From Novosphingobium sp. B 225 (lineage in GTDB: Bacteria; Pseudomonadota; Alphaproteobacteria; Sphingomonadales; Sphingomonadaceae), in contig NZ_MWLM01000065.1 in NCBI RefSeq assembly GCF_002198665.1, positions 1-62,286 on the forward strand: DNA of 62,286 bases, read 5' to 3'. This document shows, one piece after another, positions 25,840 through 33,992 of this stretch (positions are counted from its first letter, which is position 1; every line of letters begins with the position of its first letter). A program made the translations under genes and the position numbers. The notes below the pieces were generated by a model that saw nothing but the letters and a program-made list of their open reading frames with translations, did not search any database and was not told where the DNA came from.

Positions 25840-27275
25840 GGGTGCATCCCTTCGGCATCGGGGTTAAGCCGCGCCGCGGCCAGCGCCGCCAGCCGTGCTT
25901 CGTGGTCGGCGCGGGTAATCGGGAAGCGGCGGATCACCAGCGCCATCAACACGGCCAACACTACGACCAACGAGATGTAGGTCAGGGAGAGGCGGTCTAT
26001 TACCGCAATCGGCACTTCACCGGGGACCGCCTTGTCCGGCATGCCGACCATCGACAGGATGTAACCGGTCACGAAAATACCCAGCCCGGTGCCGCATTTC
26101 TGGACAAACAGATTGCCGGAAAAGAACGCTCCTTCATCTCTTCGTCCGGTCACTTCCTCCGATGCTTCAACCACGTCAGACATCATTGAATAGACCGAGA
26201 TCATCGCTGCGACCGAAAAGATGTTGCAGACAAAGAAGAAGCCGAACACCGGAATGGTTGATGCTGGCGTACCTTCGGTAGGCCAAAGCCCTGCCGCACG
26301 AGCGAGAAACGGGATCACCCAGAATACCATGCCTAGCACTGCGGTGGCGGTGGCAGTGTCACGCTTGCCCCAACGTCTGTGCCAAGTGGGCAACAGCACA
26401 AAGCAGGCGAGCACGCTGAGGAACAGTACGATTGGATAAGCAATCAGGTCACCACCTGAAAAACGCCAGATGAACAGGTAAAGGTAGTTGCTGATCGAAA
26501 AAGTGATGCCTTGGCTGATATAGGCCAGCGCCCCGCCGCCCAGCAAGACCAGGAAGGCGCGATTGGAAAAGCACTGCGCCAGCTCGGAAAATGCGGTGGC
26601 CAAGCCAAAGCGACTCTTGGGCCGGTCGGGGTAGACCGCTACCCGGCGGTGTTGCCCCCACGCTGAAACCAGCACCGCCAAAGTCATCAAAACGGCACCG
26701 AACAACCCGTAATTCTGGTAACCTTGGGCGCTCAACATGCCGCCGGTGCCGTCCTCGTGCTTGGCCAAGAATACCGTATAGGCCATCATCGCTACCAGCA
26801 GCCCGCCGGTCCAGCCGAACAGAAAGCGATAGCGCATCAGGGTGGAACGTTCATCGTAGTCCTGGGTCAGCTCGGGCACGAGCGCAACCGATGGCAGTTC
26901 GCAGCACGAAACCAGCGCCCGCACCAGCACAGCCATGCCGACCAGTGCCCAAAAGTCCGGAGCTTCGGTCTGCGACCAGATCAGCGCCCAGGCCAAGCCC
27001 AGCGGAACCGGCGCGAGATAGAGCCAGGGCAGGCGCCGCCCCCAGGCAGTATAGGTCCGGTCAGACATGTAGCCGATCACTGGATCGATCAATCCATCAA
27101 TCACCAACGCAATCAGCAGGGCAAGCCCAACCAGGCGCGAATCCATCCCCAGCACTTGATTGTAGTAAAGCATCAGGAATGTCGCGAACCCGTTGTCCTT
27201 GATCCCATAGGCAATCGAGCCGAGCCCATGGAAAAAAGCGAGGCGGGTGGTGAGCGGGCCTTTTTCGGGTTGCAT
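25836..27275 (-). CDS. MFS transporter of the GPH (MelB-like) family
   Basis: 479 residues with 12 spans. Begins PLTTRLAFFHGLGSIAYGIK and contains DPVIGYMSDRTYTAWGRRLP, the motif of glycoside-pentoside-hexuronide cation symporters. Related proteins in sphingomonad catabolic clusters take up various organic compounds, so the sugar label should not be taken literally; import of the cluster substrate is plausible. The ATG start shares one base with the SDR stop (TGATG), so the two genes are coupled. Confidence 0.92.
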   Translation of the reverse strand: MQPEKGPLTTRLAFFHGLGSIAYGIKDNGFATFLMLYYNQVLGMDSRLVGLALLIALVIDGLIDPVIGYMSDRTYTAWGRRLPWLYLAPVPLGLAWALIWSQTEAPDFWALVGMAVLVRALVSCCELPSVALVPELTQDYDERSTLMRYRFLFGWTGGLLVAMMAYTVFLAKHEDGTGGMLSAQGYQNYGLFGAVLMTLAVLVSAWGQHRRVAVYPDRPKSRFGLATAFSELAQCFSNRAFLVLLGGGALAYISQGITFSISNYLYLFIWRFSGGDLIAYPIVLFLSVLACFVLLPTWHRRWGKRDTATATAVLGMVFWVIPFLARAAGLWPTEGTPASTIPVFGFFFVCNIFSVAAMISVYSMMSDVVEASEEVTGRRDEGAFFSGNLFVQKCGTGLGIFVTGYILSMVGMPDKAVPGEVPIAVIDRLSLTYISLVVVLAVLMALVIRRFPITRADHEARLAALAAARLNPDAEGMHP

Positions 27276-28126
27276 CAAGGCTGACCCGCGCCAGCCGCCT
27301 CCGCCATGGCTTGCAAAGCGTCGAATAGCCCCGGCGCTTCGGGGTCCCAGCTGTGGCGCGGACCGACGGTGATCCCACCATCGACGATCAGCGAAGTGCC
27401 GGTAACGAAGCTGGCGGCGTCACTGCAAAGAAAGGCCACCGCATTGGCGATATCATCGGGCTGGCCTGGGCGGGAAACCGGCTGGGCCTGGCTCGACATC
27501 TGCAGGATCACGGCCTTGGCCTGATCGACCAGTTCGGCTGGCATTTCCATGCTGGCAGTGAAGATGTTGGTGTTGATGAAGCCGGGCTGCACCGCGTTCA
27601 CGCGGATGCCGTACTGTGCCAGGTCGGTGGCGGCGCACTTGGTCAGGTGCAGCACCCCGGCCTTGGCCACGGCATAGGCCGTAGGGCTATAACCCGGGCC
27701 CACGGCGGCAACGCTTGACGTGTTGACGATCGCCGCGCCTTTGCGGTGCTTCATGTGCGGCGCGGCATACCGGATGCCCATCGCGACCGAGCGCATCAGC
27801 AGGTTGAAGGTGAAGTCCCAGCCTCCGGGCTCGATCTCATCAATAGGTTCTCGCGCGCCCCCCGCTCCTGCGTTGTTGAACACCGCGTCGATCCCGCCGC
27901 ACTGTGTCGCAGCTTGATCCATCAGTGCCTTGATCTGGGCCGGATCGCATACGTCGCAGGCTACGGGGACGATGTTTTCGGCCAGCAGCGATACCGCCTT
28001 GGCTCCCTCCAGATCCAGATCGGCGGCGAACACCGTCGCCCCTTCGCGGGCAAACAGCAGGGTTGCAGCCCGCCCGATGCCTGATGCCGCACCAGTGATG
28101 ACAACGCATTTGCCCGTGAATCGCAT
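27275..28126 (-). CDS. SDR-family NAD(P)-dependent oxidoreductase
   Basis: 283 residues, classical SDR: GAASGIG cofactor loop (TGxxxGIG), NNAGAG, catalytic Ser/Tyr/Lys in NTSSVAAVGPGYSPTAYAVAK. The Asp in AADLD after strand 2 favours NAD. Start chosen at the ATG preceded by GGAGAGG; a frame extension to 28153 lacks a site. It heads a two-gene unit with the GPH transporter, and its upstream region holds two candidate regulatory sites. Confidence 0.93.
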   Translation of the reverse strand: MRFTGKCVVITGAASGIGRAATLLFAREGATVFAADLDLEGAKAVSLLAENIVPVACDVCDPAQIKALMDQAATQCGGIDAVFNNAGAGGAREPIDEIEPGGWDFTFNLLMRSVAMGIRYAAPHMKHRKGAAIVNTSSVAAVGPGYSPTAYAVAKAGVLHLTKCAATDLAQYGIRVNAVQPGFINTNIFTASMEMPAELVDQAKAVILQMSSQAQPVSRPGQPDDIANAVAFLCSDAASFVTGTSLIVDGGITVGPRHSWDPEAPGLFDALQAMAEAAGAGQP

Positions 28127-28194
28127 GATGACCTCTCCGTTTCGATTTGCCACCAGCTTAGGCGCGAATGGCCCTTGGTCAACGCTCCTGCGCT

Positions 28195-28214
28195 TGACGC
28201 TACGGCAAGCGTCA
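28195..28214. promoter_or_regulatory. dyad TGACGCT-N6-AGCGTCA
   Basis: A perfect 7-bp inverted repeat, 69 bp upstream of the minus-strand SDR start. Read on the minus strand it contains TGCCGTAGCGTCA, which recurs with one change at 41960-41972 upstream of another minus-strand catabolic operon. Confidence 0.5.
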
Positions 28215-28263
28215 CTGGCCGAAATTGCGGAAATCCGCGCTTGCTTGTGCGGCCCGACTCACT

Positions 28264-28279
28264 TTAACCTCCCGATTAA
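28264..28279. promoter_or_regulatory. TTAA-N5-CGATTAA motif, site B
   Basis: TTAACCTCCCGATTAA. It ends 17 bp before the ATG of the acyl-CoA dehydrogenase at 28297, where a bound repressor would block initiation. It lies in the 170-bp divergent region shared with the SDR/transporter unit. Confidence 0.55.
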
Positions 28280-28296
28280 GAGAGGAGCGCTTGCCC

Positions 28297-29457
28297 ATGT
28301 CCGACCTTGATGCCTTCCGCGCGGAAATCCGCGCCTGGCTGGAAGAAAACTGCCCCCCAGAAATGCGTGAACCCGCGCGGGAAGAGGATGACGCCTGCTG
28401 GGGCGGCCGCAACTTCAAGTTCAAGAACGAAGCACAAAAGCAATGGCTGGAACGTTGCGCTGCTAAGGGCTACACCGTGCCCGACTGGCCCAAAGCCTAT
28501 GGCGGCGCGGGCATGAACGCAGCGCAGGCCAAGGTCTGGCGCGAGGAAATGCACCGCATCAATGCGCGCGCGCCGTTGTCCAGCTTCGGGATCTGGATGC
28601 TCGGCCCGGCGCTGCTCAAGTTCGGGACCGAGGAACAGAAGGTCCATTACCTCGGCCAGATCGCCCGCGGTGAAATCCGCTGGTGCCAGGGTTATTCCGA
28701 ACCGGGTTCGGGCTCGGACCTTGTTTCACTGCAGACCTTTGGCGAAGACAAGGGCGATCACTGGGTGGTCAATGGTCAGAAAATCTGGACCAGCTACGCC
28801 AACAAGGCTGACTGGATCTTTTGTCTGGTCCGGACTGACAAGGGCAACAAGTATCAGGGGATTTCGTTCCTGCTGTTCGACATGACCACGCCGGGGGTCT
28901 CGACCAAGCCGATCCTGCTGATCAGCGGCAGCTCGCCGTTCTGCGAAACTTTCTTCGATAATGTCGTGGTGCCCAAGGACCAGATCGTCGGCGAACTCAA
29001 CTGCGGCTGGGACGTGGCCAAGTACCTTTTGGGGCATGAGCGCGAGATGATTTCGGGTGCGGGCGGGAACGACCGGCTCAACACCATTGGTGCCGTGCTG
29101 AATCGTGCAGGCCTGGAAGACCCGCTTTTGCGCGCCGACCTGGCGCAGTTCGACGTCGATGCGCTGGCCTTCAGCGCGATGGGCGAAAAATTCCTCGACG
29201 AGATCAAGGTCGGCAAGGCGCACCCTGCCCAGCCCAACATGATGAAATACGCCGGGACTGAGCTCAACAAGCGGCGTTACGAGCTGCTAATGGCGGGCGG
29301 AGGCAGTGCCAGTCTGGAATGGGAAAGCGAAGCTAGCGATGGCGGCGCGCGAGCCCGCACATGGCTGCGCACCAAGGCCAATTCGATCGAGGGCGGCACC
29401 AGCGAGGTGATGCTCAACGTCATTTCCAAACGCATTCTCGACCTGCCGGGAGCCTGA
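28297..29457 (+). CDS. acyl-CoA dehydrogenase, catalytic partner
   Basis: 386 residues. FAD and substrate motifs WCQGYSEPGSGSDL and VVNGQKIWTSYA are present, and NSIEGGTSEVMLN carries the catalytic Glu of the classic ACAD site. The start follows GAGAGGAG. The next gene, 3 nt downstream, is a second ACAD without that Glu, which is the arrangement of alpha2beta2 heterotetrameric ACADs of steroid and polycyclic side-chain degradation. This would be the catalytic subunit. Confidence 0.94.
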   Translation: MSDLDAFRAEIRAWLEENCPPEMREPAREEDDACWGGRNFKFKNEAQKQWLERCAAKGYTVPDWPKAYGGAGMNAAQAKVWREEMHRINARAPLSSFGIWMLGPALLKFGTEEQKVHYLGQIARGEIRWCQGYSEPGSGSDLVSLQTFGEDKGDHWVVNGQKIWTSYANKADWIFCLVRTDKGNKYQGISFLLFDMTTPGVSTKPILLISGSSPFCETFFDNVVVPKDQIVGELNCGWDVAKYLLGHEREMISGAGGNDRLNTIGAVLNRAGLEDPLLRADLAQFDVDALAFSAMGEKFLDEIKVGKAHPAQPNMMKYAGTELNKRRYELLMAGGGSASLEWESEASDGGARARTWLRTKANSIEGGTSEVMLNVISKRILDLPGA

Positions 29458-29460
29458 TCG

Positions 29461-30600
29461 ATGCCGCTTTATCACACCGAAGATCAGGCGATGCTCGCCG
29501 ATACCGCGCGCCAGTTCATGGGCGAGGAAGGCGCCATCGCCAAGCAGCTGCGCCACTGGCGCGACACCAATTGCAAGGACGGCTTCGGCCACGGCTTGTG
29601 GAAGCAGTTCGCCGAACTCGGCTTTACCGGGATCCTGGTAGGCGAAGCCGATGGCGGTCTGGGCATGGGCCATGTCGAAGCCGGGATCGTGCTTGAAGAG
29701 ATCGGCCGCAATCTGACCCCGTCGCCGTTTCTGACCAGCTCGGTCATGGCGGCAACTGCCTTGGGCAGCGCCAGTGCAGATTTGCGCGGGCGTTGGTTGC
29801 CTGGGCTGTTGACGGGCGATTCGGTGTTTGCAGTCGCCGTTGATGAAGGCCCCAAGCATCGCCCCGAACGGATCAAGACTCGCGCCGAACGTGCCGGAAA
29901 CGGCTTCAAGCTCAATGGTGCAAAGGCTTTCGTGCTCCACGGCGGCAGCGCCGACATGCTGGTGGTCGCCGCGCGCACTGCCGGTTTGGACGATGACGAT
30001 GCCGGGATCACCCTGTTCGCCGTGCCCAAGGACGTTGCCGGGCTGAGCCAAGACAAGGTCCGGCTGGTCGATTCGTCGATGGCAACGCATGTGAAGCTCG
30101 ACAATGTCACGCTTGATGCCGATGCGGTGATCGGTGAAGTCGATGGCGGGCGCGAAGTGCTGAACCGGATGCTGCAGGCGGGCCGGGTTGGCGCGGCGGC
30201 GGAAAGCGTCGGGGTGGCCGCGGGGGCGTTTGATATGACCACCACTTACCTCAAGCAGCGCAAGCAGTTCGGGCGGCTGATCGGCGAATTCCAGTCGCTC
30301 CAGCACCGCGCTGCGCACCTCTATTCCGAAGTGGAAATCGCCCGCGCCGCAACGATCAAGGCACAGCAACTGCTCGATGGCGGCAGCGTACGCGCTGACC
30401 TGATGGTCTCGGTCGCCAAGGCCAAGGCTGGCAAAGCCGCCAGTCTCGCGGTCAAGGAAGGCGTGCAAATGCATGGCGGGATCGGCATGACCGACGAATA
30501 CGACATCGGCCTTTACATGAAACGCGACCGTGCCTTGGCGGAATTCATGGGCGACCAGTACTATCACGCCGACCGCGTAGCGCGGCTGAGCGGGTATTGA
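29461..30600 (+). CDS. acyl-CoA dehydrogenase-like protein, probable non-catalytic partner
   Basis: 379 residues with an ACAD fold. The C-terminal region reads VQMHGGIGMTDEYDIGLYMKR and then FMGDQYYHADRVARLSGY, lacking the EGT/EGG catalytic segment found in its upstream neighbour. Such paired proteins form heterotetramers in which FAD sits at the subunit interface. Tight spacing (3 nt) supports equal synthesis. It could instead act alone with a catalytic Glu elsewhere in the fold. Confidence 0.9.
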   Translation: MPLYHTEDQAMLADTARQFMGEEGAIAKQLRHWRDTNCKDGFGHGLWKQFAELGFTGILVGEADGGLGMGHVEAGIVLEEIGRNLTPSPFLTSSVMAATALGSASADLRGRWLPGLLTGDSVFAVAVDEGPKHRPERIKTRAERAGNGFKLNGAKAFVLHGGSADMLVVAARTAGLDDDDAGITLFAVPKDVAGLSQDKVRLVDSSMATHVKLDNVTLDADAVIGEVDGGREVLNRMLQAGRVGAAAESVGVAAGAFDMTTTYLKQRKQFGRLIGEFQSLQHRAAHLYSEVEIARAATIKAQQLLDGGSVRADLMVSVAKAKAGKAASLAVKEGVQMHGGIGMTDEYDIGLYMKRDRALAEFMGDQYYHADRVARLSGY

Positions 30601-30663
30601 GCAAGCGTTGCGCTTGGGCTTTCGACAGGCTCAGGCGTGACCTTGCCCTTAAGGAGAAGCAAA
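30601..30663. repeat. fragment of a dispersed intergenic repeat
   Basis: GCTTTCGACAGGCTCAGGC resembles the TTCGACAGGCTCAG core of repeats scattered in many proteobacterial genomes. Only one arm is present. The AAGGAG before the next start follows it. Confidence 0.4.
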
Positions 30664-31479
30664 ATGGATTTCACCAAACTGTTCAGCCTTGAAGGCAAAA
30701 TCGCCCTGATCACCGGCGGGTCGCGCGGGATCGGCAAGATGTTGCTCGAAGGCTATCTCGCCGCCGGGTGTGAACGCGTTTACATTACCGCCCGGAAGCG
30801 TGAGCAGATCGCGGAAACCCTCGCCGAATTCGAAGCCCAGTACCCGGGTAAGGTGGTCGGTCTGCCTGGCGACCTAAGCCAGATGGATGACTTGATGCGG
30901 TTGGTCACAGAACTGTCGGCCCGCGAAAGCCGGCTCGACATTCTGGTCAATAATGCCGGGGCGGCGTGGGGCGCAGACTATGAGCAGTTCCCGGAAGTGG
31001 GTTGGGACAAGGTGATGGACCTCAACGTCAAGTCACTGTTCTTCTTGACCCAGAAGCTGCACCCGCTGTTGACTGCAGCAGCCAGTTTCGATCGTCCGGC
31101 CAAAGTGATCAACATTGCCTCGATCGACGGGCTGCGACCTAACCCTTGGGAAACCTACTCCTATCAGGCCAGCAAGGCGGCGGTGATTCACTTGACCAAG
31201 CGAATGGCTGCACGGCTGATCAAGGACAATATTGTTGTCAGTTGCATCGCGCCGGGGGCCTACCCCAGCGAGATGAACAAGGCAGCGGCCAAGAACCCCG
31301 AAGGCAGCGCAAGGGGTATCCCTTTCAAGCGGGTCGGGGTGGCCGAGGATATTGCTGGCGGCGCGATCTATCTCGCCAGCCGGGCGGGCGATTACGTAGT
31401 CGGCACGACCATCCCGATCGATGGCGGGATCGTTAACGCCTGGCTCCCGGATGAATTCAATGATCCGTCTGGGCATTGA
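30664..31479 (+). CDS. SDR-family oxidoreductase
   Basis: 271 residues. TGGSRGIG cofactor loop, NNAGAAWG, and catalytic NIASIDGLRPNPWETYSYQASK. The Arg-rich TARKREQ after strand 2 favours NADP. AAGGAG lies 8 bp before the ATG. Part of the plus-strand run with the ACAD pair; it could reduce or oxidise a beta-hydroxy/keto intermediate of the same pathway. Confidence 0.93.
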   Translation: MDFTKLFSLEGKIALITGGSRGIGKMLLEGYLAAGCERVYITARKREQIAETLAEFEAQYPGKVVGLPGDLSQMDDLMRLVTELSARESRLDILVNNAGAAWGADYEQFPEVGWDKVMDLNVKSLFFLTQKLHPLLTAAASFDRPAKVINIASIDGLRPNPWETYSYQASKAAVIHLTKRMAARLIKDNIVVSCIAPGAYPSEMNKAAAKNPEGSARGIPFKRVGVAEDIAGGAIYLASRAGDYVVGTTIPIDGGIVNAWLPDEFNDPSGH

Positions 31480-31494
31480 ACTGAAAATGAAACC

Positions 31495-32382
31495 ATGAAC
31501 CGTCAGATCCGCACCCTCGTCGGAAGTATTTTCTTTGGCGAGGGGCCGCGCTGGCGCAATGGACGGCTGTGGTTTTCAGACTTTTATGCGCAGCGGGTCT
31601 GCTCGGTGGATCTGGCAGGAGATCTGCGCACCGAGCTGGAACTGGAAGGCCGTCCATCCGGACTTGGTTGGATGCCCGATGGCTCGCTGCTGGTGGTGCG
31701 GATGGAGCTGTGCCAAGTGTGGCGACGCTGGCCGGACGGGCGGTTTGTGTGTCACGCAGATCTGGCGGATCACTCGGAATTCCTGTGCAACGATCTGGTC
31801 GTGGACGGTCAGGGCCGAGCCTATGTTGGCAATTTCGGGTTCGACCTTGATAGTGAGATCCACGCTCGCGGCGCGGAAAGCGTGCTGGCCGATCACCCTA
31901 CCACTTTGCTGGCCCTGGTCCGTCCGGACGGCACGGTCAGCGATGCTGCGCCGGGGCAGCGGTTCAGCTTTCCCAACGGCATGGTGATTACGCCCGATGG
32001 CCAGACGCTGATCGTGGGTGAGACTTTGGCCGGGCGGCTGACCGCACTCGATATCGGGGCAGACGGCACCCTCTCAAACCGCCGCGAATGGGCGCCGACC
32101 TGGCCGGCCATTCCCGATGGCATCGCACAGGACAGCGCAGGCGCCGTGTGGATCGCCAACCCGCTCGCCCCCGAATGCCGCCGGATTGGCGCGGGCGGCG
32201 CGGTGCTTGAAGTGATCGAGACCGGCGGCTTGCCTTGCTATGCCTGCATGCTTGGCGGGCCAGAAGGCAAACATCTGTTCATGCTGGTTGCGCCGAGTTC
32301 GGACGCGGGTGAAGCGGCCAAAGCGCCCAAGGGGAAGGTCCTGGTGACGCAGGTCGATGTGGGCCGCGCCGGATTGCCCTAA
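31495..32382 (+). CDS. SMP-30/gluconolactonase-family hydrolase
   Basis: 295-residue six-bladed propeller lactonase. The metal ligands of the family are visible: Glu in FFGEGPRW, Asn in FPNGMVI and Asp in AIPDGIAQD. The family hydrolyses lactones of sugars or other hydroxy acids. As last gene of the ACAD-ACAD-SDR run it may open a lactone formed from a hydroxyacid intermediate. Its stop overlaps the convergent SDR by 4 nt (CTAA). Confidence 0.9.
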   Translation: MNRQIRTLVGSIFFGEGPRWRNGRLWFSDFYAQRVCSVDLAGDLRTELELEGRPSGLGWMPDGSLLVVRMELCQVWRRWPDGRFVCHADLADHSEFLCNDLVVDGQGRAYVGNFGFDLDSEIHARGAESVLADHPTTLLALVRPDGTVSDAAPGQRFSFPNGMVITPDGQTLIVGETLAGRLTALDIGADGTLSNRREWAPTWPAIPDGIAQDSAGAVWIANPLAPECRRIGAGGAVLEVIETGGLPCYACMLGGPEGKHLFMLVAPSSDAGEAAKAPKGKVLVTQVDVGRAGLP

Positions 32383-33122
32383 CGCGGACCCCCGTCAACC
32401 TGCAGCAGCGCACCAGTGGTATAGGAACTGGCTGGACTGGCCAGCATCAGCGCGGCGGTCACGATTTCCTCGGGACGGCCTGGGCGGCCCAGCGCGACCG
32501 GCTGGCTCTTGCGGCGGTCAGAAGTCCAGGCTTCGGCGATGTCGGTCAGGAACGGACCGGGCACCAGTGTGTTGACCCGCACCAAGGGCGCATATTCGCG
32601 CGCCAGCGAAACAGACATCGCGTTGAGCGCCGCCTTGGCCGCGCCATAGGGCACCACCATCGGCAGCGCCATCAGCGAACCCGACGAACTGATATTGATA
32701 ATGCAGCCGCCATCGCCCTGGCTCATCCGGTGGGCGATCTGGCTGGCCAGCCGGAACGGGCCCTTGAAGTTCAGGTTGAGCACCGAATCGAACAGGTTTT
32801 CGGCCAATTCATGGCTAGGACAGGCGGGCGACATGCCAGCATTGTTGACCAGGATGTCGACCCGGCCAAACTCGGCATAGGCGGCCTCGATCAGCGCATC
32901 ACAATCGTCCCAGCGCCCGGCGTGGAACGAAAAGGCCATGGCTCGGCGGCCCAGGTCGCGGCATTCCTGCGCCACCTTTTCGCAGTTTTCCAGCTTGCGG
33001 CTGGCAATGATCACATCTGCCCCGCGCGTCGCAAAGGCCTTGACCATCTGATAGCCCAGTCCGCGACTGCCGCCGGTAACCAGCACCACCTTGCCGGTAA
33101 AATCGAACAGCGGATCCAACAT
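32379..33122 (-). CDS. SDR-family oxidoreductase
   Basis: 247 residues. TGGSRGLG loop, NNAGMSP, and NISSSGSLMALPMVVPYGAAK with the catalytic Tyr-x3-Lys. The Arg after strand 2 (ASRKLE) favours NADP. The ATG at 33122 matches the usual SDR N-terminus; further upstream codons extend over the promoter. Divergent from another SDR gene, with operator-like site C between them. Confidence 0.93.
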   Translation of the reverse strand: MLDPLFDFTGKVVLVTGGSRGLGYQMVKAFATRGADVIIASRKLENCEKVAQECRDLGRRAMAFSFHAGRWDDCDALIEAAYAEFGRVDILVNNAGMSPACPSHELAENLFDSVLNLNFKGPFRLASQIAHRMSQGDGGCIINISSSGSLMALPMVVPYGAAKAALNAMSVSLAREYAPLVRVNTLVPGPFLTDIAEAWTSDRRKSQPVALGRPGRPEEIVTAALMLASPASSYTTGALLQVDGGPR

Positions 33123-33166
33123 GGTCTTGCCTCGCTTCGTGTGCTTGCCGGTTTGGCCGGGAGAGT

Positions 33167-33182
33167 TTAATCGAACGATTAA
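33167..33182. promoter_or_regulatory. TTAA-N5-CGATTAA motif, site C (perfect palindrome)
   Basis: TTAATCGAACGATTAA, a perfect dyad with 7-bp arms and an AA centre. It lies 44 bp from the minus-strand SDR start and 27 bp from the plus-strand SDR start, so one bound regulator could control both. TetR-type operators have this form. Confidence 0.7.
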
Positions 33183-33209
33183 GCTAATGGCAATCGAGGA
33201 GTGAATTCC

Positions 33210-33992
33210 ATGCAATTCGACAAGACCACAGCCGCAGTTGTCACCGGTGGAGCATCCGGTCTGGGGCGTGCCACCGCCGAAGCCCTGGCGCAGGCCGGGA
33301 TCAAGGTGGCGATTTTCGACGTCAATGCCGAAGCCGGTGAACAGGTGGCTGCGGCAATCGGCGGGATCTTCTGCAATGTCGATATTACCAGCGAGGAATC
33401 GGTTGTCGCCGGGTTCGCCAAGGCCCGCGCCGCGCACGGGCAGGAACGGATCACCGTCCATTGCGCCATGACCAGCCGCCGCGGCAAGACGCTGGCCTTT
33501 GACAAGGAGGCCGGCAAGCTGAAGCGGCTGTCGACCGAGGACTATATCTACGGTGTCAACGGCATCCTGGTCGCGTCTTACCGTATTGCCTCACTTTCGG
33601 CAGAAGGGATGGCCAGCCTCGAACCGCTTGCAGATGGCGAGCGCGGCTGCATCACGCTGACCGCATCGGTCGCCGCGCAGGACGGGCAGATCGGTCAGAT
33701 CATCTATGGGTCGGCCAAAGCCGGAGTCAACGGGTTGGTCCTGCCGATGGCGCGTGACCTGTCGGATATTGGCATCCGGGTCAATTCGATCATGCCCGGG
33801 ATCTTTGCCACCCCGCTGATGCTTGGTGCGAAGCCGCAAGTGCTGGACAGCCTGGCCGCATCAGTGCCTTTCCCCAAGCGGCTCGGCAAGCCCGAGGAAT
33901 TTGCCTCGCTGGCATTGGAGCTGGCGCGCAACAGTTATTTCAATGGGCAGTGCATCCGACTTGACGGGGCGATCCGCATGGCTCCGCGCTAA
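33210..33992 (+). CDS. SDR-family oxidoreductase (HSD10-like)
   Basis: 260 residues. TGGASGLG loop and FDVNAE (Asp, NAD type). The catalytic motif is IIYGSAK, with Ser in LTASVAAQDGQ. The pattern and the C-terminal RLGKPEEFASLALEL resemble type-2 3-hydroxyacyl-CoA dehydrogenases that act in beta-oxidation. Start at the ATG with GAGGAG at good spacing; the GTG at 33201 overlaps that site. The stop overlaps the convergent monooxygenase by 4 nt. Confidence 0.92.
   Translation: MQFDKTTAAVVTGGASGLGRATAEALAQAGIKVAIFDVNAEAGEQVAAAIGGIFCNVDITSEESVVAGFAKARAAHGQERITVHCAMTSRRGKTLAFDKEAGKLKRLSTEDYIYGVNGILVASYRIASLSAEGMASLEPLADGERGCITLTASVAAQDGQIGQIIYGSAKAGVNGLVLPMARDLSDIGIRVNSIMPGIFATPLMLGAKPQVLDSLAASVPFPKRLGKPEEFASLALELARNSYFNGQCIRLDGAIRMAPR

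Noticed and set aside
25836..27275. Sugar uptake by the GPH transporter
   Set aside because: The neighbours are acyl-CoA and SDR genes with no glycosidase; the family covers many substrates.
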